A model generated the notes under the pieces. The model ran no database searches. It was given only the letters and a program-made list of their open reading frames with translations, and was not told the DNA's origin. From Candidatus Woesearchaeota archaeon (lineage in GTDB: Archaea; Nanobdellota; Nanobdellia; Woesearchaeales; WAPJ01): a stretch of 5,487 nt of DNA. Shown here piece by piece: positions 1 through 4,113 of this stretch; within the stretch, counting starts at the first letter, position 1, and every line of letters starts with the position of its first letter. Location: NCBI GenBank assembly GCA_015520785.1, contig WAPJ01000061.1, positions 1 through 5,487 of the forward strand, written 5' to 3'. The position numbers and the translations under genes are program-made.

Positions 1-135
1 AGTCCCTCTCTCCCACTCCTTCTCCTCATTCAATCTCAACCTACCCTACCCGAAATGCTTGAGAAGCGCATTCAAACCCGCCCACACCCCCAGCATAACC
101 TTCAAAAAACACACGTGTAAATCCCCCTCTCGTCT

Positions 136-1227
136 ATGGCGAGTATTCACGAACAGATCCGCCAGCTTGAGGAAGAACTCCGCACGACCAAGTATAATAA
201 GCGGACACAGCATCATATCGGCCTCGTCAAAGCCAAGCTCGCACGCCTCCGCGAACGGCTTGAACAAAGCCAGACGAAGAAGAGTGGTGGGAGTAGTGGC
301 TTCGCCGTCAAGAAGAGCGGGCATGCCACGGTAGCCTTCCTCGGCCTGCCGAGCGTGGGGAAGAGCAGCCTCCTCAGCATCCTCACCAGTGCTGAAAGCA
401 AGCAGGGCGCGTATGCATTCACCACGACCACCGTCATCCCAGGCATCCTCCACCATCGGAAAGCCCAGATCCAACTCCTCGACCTCCCCGGCATCCTCCA
501 AGGCGCAAGCCTCGGCATCGGCCGCGGGAGAGAAGTCCTCAGCATCCTCCGCCAGGCAGAGCTTATCCTCTTCATCCTCGCACCCCCCAACCCGGAAGAA
601 CAACTCACCATCCTTGAACGCGAAGCGCACGCGGCAGGACTCCGCTTCACAGAAAAACCTGATATTACGATCAAGAAGGAACGCGAGGGCGGGATCCGCA
701 TCTACACGACAGTACCCCTCACGATTCCCCGTGAGACGATAGAAGGCATCCTCCGCGAGTATAAGCTCGCGAATGCAACCATCATCATCCGCCAGGAAAT
801 AAGCATTGATGATCTCATCGACGCCATCCATGGGAATAGGGTGTATACGCGACGACTCGTCATCATGAACAAGAGCGACCTCCTCAGCAGGGAGGAGCGA
901 GACGCACTCCAGAAGACACTCCCGATCGACCTGTTCATCAGCACGCAGACGGGCGAGAATATTGAAACGCTTAAAGACCTCATCTACGAGAAGCTCAGGC
1001 TTATCCGCATCTACCTGAAAGAAGTCGGCAAGAAACCCGACATGGAAGAACCACTCATCCTCCCCCAACCAGTCACGGTGGAACACGTCCTCCCACACAT
1101 TCACCGCGACCTCAAACACTCCTTCCGCTACGCGAGAATATGGGGGAAGAGCGCCAAGTTCCCCGGCCAGAAGGTCGGCCTCCACCATCAGCTCGAGGAT
1201 GAGGATATCGTGGAAGTACATGCTTAA
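136..1227 (+). CDS. DRG-family (Obg-like) GTPase with C-terminal TGS domain
   Basis: Complete 363-residue protein of the archaeal/eukaryotic DRG (Rbg) branch of Obg GTPases, a cytosolic family associated with ribosomes and translation. Seen in order: a charged N-terminal helical region (about 1-45); a Ser/Gly-rich linker (50-55); G1 P-loop GLPSVGKSS (70-78); the Thr-rich G2 switch (96-99); G3 DLPG (116-119) followed by the family's GIGRGREV stretch; an inserted domain (about 165-235); G4 NKSD (245-248); G5-like STQTGEN (269-275); and a TGS domain (about 288-363) with the family's HRDL, RYARIWGKS and PGQKVGL signatures. The length matches the family (about 365). The start is the first ATG after an in-frame TAA at 118-120. 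No Shine-Dalgarno is visible and the pyrimidine-rich leader lacks a convincing TATA box, so the promoter may lie before the window. G1 and G5 vary slightly from the usual GFPSVGKS and SA/SC forms, but all nucleotide-binding residues are present. The family assignment is firm; the cellular role is known only from homologues. Confidence 0.95.
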   Translation: MASIHEQIRQLEEELRTTKYNKRTQHHIGLVKAKLARLRERLEQSQTKKSGGSSGFAVKKSGHATVAFLGLPSVGKSSLLSILTSAESKQGAYAFTTTTVIPGILHHRKAQIQLLDLPGILQGASLGIGRGREVLSILRQAELILFILAPPNPEEQLTILEREAHAAGLRFTEKPDITIKKEREGGIRIYTTVPLTIPRETIEGILREYKLANATIIIRQEISIDDLIDAIHGNRVYTRRLVIMNKSDLLSREERDALQKTLPIDLFISTQTGENIETLKDLIYEKLRLIRIYLKEVGKKPDMEEPLILPQPVTVEHVLPHIHRDLKHSFRYARIWGKSAKFPGQKVGLHHQLEDEDIVEVHA

Positions 1228-1236
1228 CCAGGTACG

Positions 1237-1271
1237 TTTTCTTTTTCATCATTCCCCTCTTGATTCTTTTT
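1237..1271 (+). terminator. Oligo-T terminator after the DRG GTPase gene
   Basis: Starting 9 nt after the stop codon there is a T-run interrupted by one C (1237-1246), then a second T5 run (1267-1271) in a pyrimidine-rich stretch. There is no strong hairpin. This fits archaeal intrinsic termination, which depends mainly on U-runs in the transcript. Confidence 0.55.
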
Positions 1272-1294
1272 ATCTCTCTTCATATTGAAGGGGT

Positions 1295-1320
1295 TTATCA
1301 TGTGAGCTGATAATTATATA
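1295..1320 (+). promoter_or_regulatory. Candidate promoter with a TTATCA-N7-TGATAA palindrome
   Basis: TTATCA (1295-1300) and TGATAA (1308-1313) form a perfect 6-bp inverted repeat with a 7-nt gap. The right arm runs into the TATA-like TAATTATATA (1311-1320). An archaeal TATA box here would start a + strand transcript near 1340, about 220 nt ahead of the AlbA_2 start. A palindrome overlapping the TATA/BRE region is a common place for a repressor site. The promoter and operator roles are inferred from position only. Confidence 0.4.
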
Positions 1321-1456
1321 TGCTTCTGTATAGAAAGATGAAAGGAGATGTGTGAATAAGAGGGATTGAGGGGGAAGAAAGAATCCTCCATAGAGAAGAG
1401 GAACGAGAATTAAGCCATCACGAAGAGAATACAAGCGTAGAATGAATCCTTAAGAA

Positions 1457-1533
1457 AATCGTAAAGAATCATAAAGCCGAAAATTTAACGATTTCTTATT
1501 TTTCTTTAAACAATCCTATTTTTCGTAAAATTT
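1457..1533 (+). repeat. Direct repeat copy 1 (37-bp exact core plus a diverged tail)
   Basis: The core 1457-1493 is identical, base for base, to 2866-2902 in the same orientation. The following 40 bp resemble 2903-2940 with small gaps, sharing AATCCT and a TTTTTCGT element. Inside the core, two tandem 10-mers AATCGTAAAG and AATCATAAAG (1457-1476) differ at one base. The core ends are inverted: AATCGT (1457-1462) against ACGATT (1488-1493). A TCGT(T)AAA motif appears three times per unit: forward at 1459, reverse at 1484-1491, forward at 1523. A looser 10-mer, AATCCTTAAG (1445-1454), lies just outside. The core has 10 G/C in 37, far lower than the genes. The position fits an operator for the downstream gene, but copy 2 is not at a promoter. 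Confidence 0.9.
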
Positions 1534-1535
1534 TT
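1524..1535 (+). promoter_or_regulatory. TATA-like element about 30 nt before the AlbA_2 start
   Basis: The A/T-only stretch TAAAATTTTT (1526-1535) is centred about 30 nt upstream of the ATG at 1561. Archaeal TATA boxes lie about 26-28 nt before the transcription start, so this would give a leaderless or nearly leaderless mRNA. That would agree with the absence of a Shine-Dalgarno at a proper distance. The third TCGTAAA motif of repeat copy 1 overlaps its left edge, so a protein bound to the repeat could block or recruit initiation factors. Inferred from position. Confidence 0.45.
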
Positions 1536-1560
1536 GAATGGGGGGGCTATTCTCCTCTTC

Positions 1561-2856
1561 ATGAGGGGAGATCTTTCACCGGAGGATGTTGTCAGGCTGA
1601 TTGCGAGCGGTGAGAACGAGCGGGTCGAGTTTAAGAGGACTGCAAGCCGGCAGCTTGCCGAGGAGATCTGTGCGATGGCGAACGCACAGGGAGGCTGGAT
1701 CCTCTTCGGCGTGGATGATCACGGCCGTATTCTCGGCGTTGACCGGAAGCATGTCATGGATCGTGTCAGCCAGGCTCTCCAGACGCTTCCCGTCCGGCCT
1801 GAAACACGGCTTACAACGCATACGATTGACGGGAAGACGATCGTCATCCTCACGATCAAACCGCTCGCGAAGGGTATCTGCACGGTGGGTGGTATCGCGT
1901 ATATTCGTATTGCAACAGCCAAACGCGCGTTAAACCTCGAAGAACTCATGAGCATGCTGAGCGAGAAGGGGATGCTGAGTGCGGATAGACTGCTCACACC
2001 AGTCCCCGCGCGGCGAGCAGAGAAGAAGCTTATCCGACAGTTCATCCGTGACAGGGAGAAACGCGGCCTCTCCCCGCAGGATCCTGACCGTCTCCTGAAG
2101 AGTCTCCACGCGGTAGAGAAGGGCTTCCTCACCCTTGCAGGCCTCTACTTTTTCACATCCAAGCCACAGGACGTGTATCCGCATCTCGCCGTCCGCCTCA
2201 TCCATGACCAGGAAGACTATCGTTTTACCGGCCCACTCCCCCAGCTCGTAGAGGATATCCTCAAAACCCTCCTCACGAGGATTCCCCGTGTCACGCTTAG
2301 CCGTGAAGCACGCCGCCGCGAGCAGCCTGTCTTCTCACCACGCGCGCTCCGCGAAGCGCTTGTCAACGCACTCGTCCACCGGAATTATGGTATTCTCGCA
2401 GAAGTACGCGTCACGCTTACACCACAGGAACTTCGCATTCGGAATCCTGGCAGCTTCCCTCCCGGATCAAGCCCACAGGACCCGCAGCCCGTCCCCCGGA
2501 ATCCCATCCTCTATGAGCTCGCCTTCCAGGCCGGCCTGGTCGAACGGATCGGCTCGGGCATCCCACTCATCTACCGTGAGGCACGCGAGAATCCTCTCTT
2601 CACAGTAGAATACGTCCTGCACGCGCAGGCGACCGAGATCATCTTCCGCAGAACATTCAACGAGCTTCGCGAAGAGGAGCGTCGCATCCTCAGCATCCTC
2701 GGCAGGGAAGCCCTCTCCGCGAGCCGTCTTGCACGAGAACTTGGCGTGAGCACACCAACCGTGCTGAGCATGCTCCATCATCTTGAAACGCTCGGCTACG
2801 TGCAGCGAGAAGGGAAAGGCCGTTCAACACGCTGGAAGCTCTCCCAGTATTCATAA
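1561..2856 (+). CDS. AlbA_2 (Schlafen-type) / RecG-C-like ATPase / winged-helix protein
   Basis: Complete 431-residue protein of the 'predicted transcriptional regulator with AlbA_2 domain' type (COG2865-like). Seen: the N-terminal AlbA_2 domain (about 15-125) with E18-x4-E23-F-K25, ANAQGG (40-45) and FGVDDHG (49-55); a linker (about 140-255); a HATPase_c_4 / RecG C-terminal-like domain (about 255-345) with REALVNALVHRNYG (264-277), RIRNPG (292-297), RNP (313-315) and ERIGSGI (328-334); and a C-terminal winged helix (about 370-427) with SASRLARELGVSTPTVLSML as helix-turn-helix. The family is usually called regulatory and DNA-binding, and its biochemistry is largely unproven; AlbA_2 is shared with Schlafen tRNA/rRNA nucleases. 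ATG 1561 is preferred because the AlbA_2 domain starts just after it and a TATA-like box lies about 30 nt upstream. An in-frame TTG at 1534 would add nine residues. Codon use matches the neighbours. It lies alone between two copies of a direct repeat. Confidence 0.9.
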   Translation: MRGDLSPEDVVRLIASGENERVEFKRTASRQLAEEICAMANAQGGWILFGVDDHGRILGVDRKHVMDRVSQALQTLPVRPETRLTTHTIDGKTIVILTIKPLAKGICTVGGIAYIRIATAKRALNLEELMSMLSEKGMLSADRLLTPVPARRAEKKLIRQFIRDREKRGLSPQDPDRLLKSLHAVEKGFLTLAGLYFFTSKPQDVYPHLAVRLIHDQEDYRFTGPLPQLVEDILKTLLTRIPRVTLSREARRREQPVFSPRALREALVNALVHRNYGILAEVRVTLTPQELRIRNPGSFPPGSSPQDPQPVPRNPILYELAFQAGLVERIGSGIPLIYREARENPLFTVEYVLHAQATEIIFRRTFNELREEERRILSILGREALSASRLARELGVSTPTVLSMLHHLETLGYVQREGKGRSTRWKLSQYS

Positions 2857-2865
2857 TACCACTAT

Positions 2866-2940
2866 AATCGTAAAGAATCATAAAGCCGAAAATTTAACGA
2901 TTCTCACCTTTTCTTAAAATAATCCTTGTTTTTCGTTAAA
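2866..2940 (+). repeat. Direct repeat copy 2 (37-bp exact core plus a diverged tail)
   Basis: The core 2866-2902 is identical to 1457-1493 at a distance of 1409 bp. The tail 2903-2940 is similar but not identical and ends with TCGTTAAA (2933-2940), where copy 1 has TCGTAAAA. The copy begins 9 nt after the AlbA_2 stop and lies between two convergent genes, so it is not placed to serve as a promoter for either. It keeps the tandem 10-mers and the inverted ends. The exact core beside a drifted tail suggests that the core is under selection, or was recently copied or homogenised. Confidence 0.9.
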
Positions 2941-2950
2941 CCCTTTTTTT
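2929..2950 (+). terminator. Oligo-T terminator of the AlbA_2 gene
   Basis: A T5 run (2929-2933) and a T7 run (2944-2950) lie 70-95 nt after the AlbA_2 stop, on its sense strand. They form the end of repeat copy 2 and touch the stop codon of the convergent nuclease gene (2949-2951). Oligo-T is the usual archaeal termination signal. Confidence 0.5.
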
Positions 2951-3824
2951 AGTAGCGGAGCGTGTCAAGGAAGCCATGCGGATCCCCCATGGGGAGGCTG
3001 CCATGCTCGATCAGGATCCGTCCTCGCGCGAGGTCTGCCTCGTGCAGGCTGATACGCGCGTGCATGTCCGCCATGATGAGCGGGTATGGATAGCCCGGCA
3101 GGCTCGCGTCACGCGCCAGCCATGCGATCAGACGAGCTTTTTCTTCACGCAGATTATCCAGCCTCACGCTGAAGCGTGCCTTCTCATGCAGTCGGGCGAG
3201 ATGGAAGCCGTCAAGCCTGACAAGCCATGGCTGCTCCCACCACGCGTGCAGGATGCCGAGCACGTCACCCTCAACCGCTGGTATGAGCGGATCCTTCACG
3301 ATGCCAATCACACCATGCTCACGCGCCCTCCTAATACCTGCTTCTTCCTCCGTGTAGCGGGCTTCAAGCATGCCATCAAGGAGGATAAGCCCGTCCAATC
3401 GCGAGGCAGCCTCCTTTTCAAGCATGCTCCTGAGAATGCTGAGCGCGGTCTCATCATCAGCAACTGCTCGTGGCGGTCTTAGCAGTTCCTCACGCGTCTC
3501 TCCCCCCCGTGATACTGCGCGCGCATGGAAGACGAGTCCATCCTCGTCTTCGCGGGGTGTGAGCCTGACACGCCACTCGTCAATCCGAATATCCCCCAGC
3601 CGCAAGCCTCCCCCCTGTACGCGGTAGGTGACCGTGGCAATCCTGATGAGGCCGACCCGTTCCACGCCCTGCCGTCCGAGAAGCATACTCCCCCCATCCA
3701 CTCCATGCACCATGACATCCTCCGGCATTGCGGTAAGCCACGCGTCAGGACCACTACTCCGCGTGAGCACACGCCCACGCACTGTCACGCTGTCAGGCAG
3801 CCTGCCAGGAAGGGGGAAAAGCAT
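2949..3824 (-). CDS. nurA: NurA-like nuclease (DNA double-strand break end processing)
   Basis: 291-residue protein read on the minus strand. NurA proteins are Mn-dependent RNase H-fold nucleases that, with the HerA translocase and Mre11-Rad50, resect DNA ends in archaea. Family-like features seen: GVDGGS (41-46), giving D43, followed by a beta stretch with GLIRIATVTY (58-67); LILLDGML (146-153), giving D150; GVIGIVKD (171-178) with K177; GYPYPLIMADMHARI (244-258) with D252; and a C-terminal DPHGFLD (281-287). The spacing of the two Asp-Gly motifs and the late PYPLI-AD segment fits archaeal NurA. It is shorter than many NurA proteins (about 330-420). The ATG is the only standard start after the in-frame stop at 3879-3881, and no strong Shine-Dalgarno precedes it. 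No herA, mre11 or rad50 is in the window. It converges on the AlbA_2 gene and diverges from aglB. Identification rests on motifs only. Confidence 0.72.
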   Translation of the reverse strand: MLFPLPGRLPDSVTVRGRVLTRSSGPDAWLTAMPEDVMVHGVDGGSMLLGRQGVERVGLIRIATVTYRVQGGGLRLGDIRIDEWRVRLTPREDEDGLVFHARAVSRGGETREELLRPPRAVADDETALSILRSMLEKEAASRLDGLILLDGMLEARYTEEEAGIRRAREHGVIGIVKDPLIPAVEGDVLGILHAWWEQPWLVRLDGFHLARLHEKARFSVRLDNLREEKARLIAWLARDASLPGYPYPLIMADMHARISLHEADLARGRILIEHGSLPMGDPHGFLDTLRY

Positions 3825-3900
3825 ACCCGGCGTGGACTGGAGGCGGTGCTTAAGAGTGCATCGGCAGCATACAAGGTTTTACTCCTTTTTCTATTCCCTT

Positions 3901-3914
3901 CTTTTATCAGATAA
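3901..3914 (-). promoter_or_regulatory. Candidate nurA promoter with a TTATC-A-GATAA palindrome
   Basis: On the minus strand, GATAAAAG (complement of 3901-3908) is a reasonable TATA-like element that would start transcription near 3878, about 54 nt before the nurA ATG. It overlaps the perfect palindrome TTATCAGATAA (3904-3914). The half-site TTATCA is the same as in the palindrome at 1295-1313. Inferred from position and composition only. Confidence 0.35.
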
Positions 3915-3980
3915 GGTCTTTTACGGAGTCTTTACCGTGGGAACACCTCTCTGAAGAAGAGTCTGAAAAATCTGGTTGAG

Positions 3981-3988
3981 GTAAATTT
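3981..3988 (+). promoter_or_regulatory. Possible TATA element for the aglB transcript
   Basis: GTAAATTT is the best A/T-rich block on the + strand before aglB. It would place the start of transcription near 4010-4015, giving a leader of about 100 nt that includes the small ORF at 4044-4103. The match to a TATA consensus is weak. Confidence 0.25.
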
Positions 3989-4043
3989 CGGGAGGGGGGT
4001 GCTGCTCACTGGATATGTGTAGGAGGGGTGGTGGGAGGAGCAT

Positions 4044-4103
4044 ATGGTGAAGCAGCGGGAGAAGGTATGCAAGCCCCCTTCTCATGCCGGGTTAATCTTT
4101 TAA
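4044..4103 (+). CDS. Possible 19-residue leader ORF ahead of aglB
   Basis: An ATG at 4044 is preceded by GGAGG (4034-4038) with a 5-nt gap, the best-placed Shine-Dalgarno in the window. It reads 19 codons (beginning MVKQREKVCK, ending HAGLIF) to a TAA at 4101-4103. The stop lies 10 nt before the aglB ATG, and the GGAG for aglB (4107-4110) falls between them, so translation of the two could be coupled. The peptide is basic with one Cys and resembles nothing recognised. It may be a real leader peptide, an upstream ORF controlling aglB, or chance in a G-rich leader. Confidence 0.3.
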   Translation: MVKQREKVCKPPSHAGLIF

Positions 4104-4113
4104 GCTGGAGCCG

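Larger units (their letters stand above)
1228..1560. other. Non-coding gap between the GTPase and AlbA_2 genes
   Basis: This 333-nt gap has no convincing ORF on either strand. From left to right it holds oligo-T terminators (1237-1271), a palindrome beside a TATA-like box (1295-1320), a strikingly purine-rich + strand stretch (about 1331-1460) containing an unused Shine-Dalgarno-like AAAGGAG (1341-1347), repeat copy 1 (1457 to about 1533), and a TATA-like element and G7 tract just before the AlbA_2 start. A transcript begun near 1340 could be a long 5' leader of the AlbA_2 gene, or a separate small RNA ending at the T-rich stretch 1496-1507. No known RNA family is recognised. Confidence 0.6.
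3825..4113. other. Divergent control region between nurA and aglB
   Basis: This 289-nt gap separates two genes read away from each other, so it should hold both promoters. On the nurA side there is a TATA-like GATAAAAG on the minus strand (3901-3908), overlapping the palindrome TTATCAGATAA (3904-3914), and two similar 10-mers further out, CTTTTACGGA (3918-3927) and CTTTACCGTG (3930-3939). On the aglB side there is a possible TATA-like GTAAATTT (3981-3988), a G-rich stretch with several GGAGG-like sequences (3990-4040), and the small ORF at 4044-4103. Confidence 0.55.

Noticed and set aside
1..120. End of an upstream gene in the + frame ending at TAA 118-120
   Set aside because: The translation is a low-complexity, Pro/Leu-rich stretch from pyrimidine-rich DNA with no protein-like pattern; too little sequence to support a gene.
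46..1221. 391-codon open frame on the minus strand, opposite the whole GTPase gene
   Set aside because: The + strand has every DRG family motif. The antisense frame is open because the gene rarely uses codons whose complement is a stop; its translation is acidic and shows no recognisable domain.
1341..1372. Small gene after the AAAGGAG sequence
   Set aside because: Starts at 1338, 1348, 1350 and 1352 all meet stops within one to five codons.
1457..1493. Xer/dif-type recombination site
   Set aside because: dif sites are about 28 bp with two 11-bp arms and a 6-bp centre. Here the inverted ends are 6 bp (9-10 with a bulge) and about 20-25 bp apart, so the layout does not fit.
1321..1507. C/D box or tRNA-like RNA in the gap
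   Set aside because: No ordered C (RTGATGA) and D (CTGA) boxes and no cloverleaf or T-loop consensus were found.
1534..1560. TTG start adding nine residues to the AlbA_2 protein
   Set aside because: It falls within the TATA-like element, has no Shine-Dalgarno, and the added residues precede the domain without similarity to it; ATG 1561 is more consistent.
1457..2902. CRISPR array, from two identical 37-bp repeats
   Set aside because: Only two copies exist and they are separated by a whole gene of more than 1.3 kb, not by short spacers; no cas genes are present.
2976..3482. 168-codon + strand frame just after repeat copy 2
   Set aside because: It lies inside the nurA coding region on the opposite strand, shows no family motifs, and is best explained as a shadow of nurA.
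3850..3870. Six-residue upstream ORF on the minus strand before nurA
   Set aside because: It is very short, the GGAG upstream is poorly spaced, and nothing sets it apart from chance.
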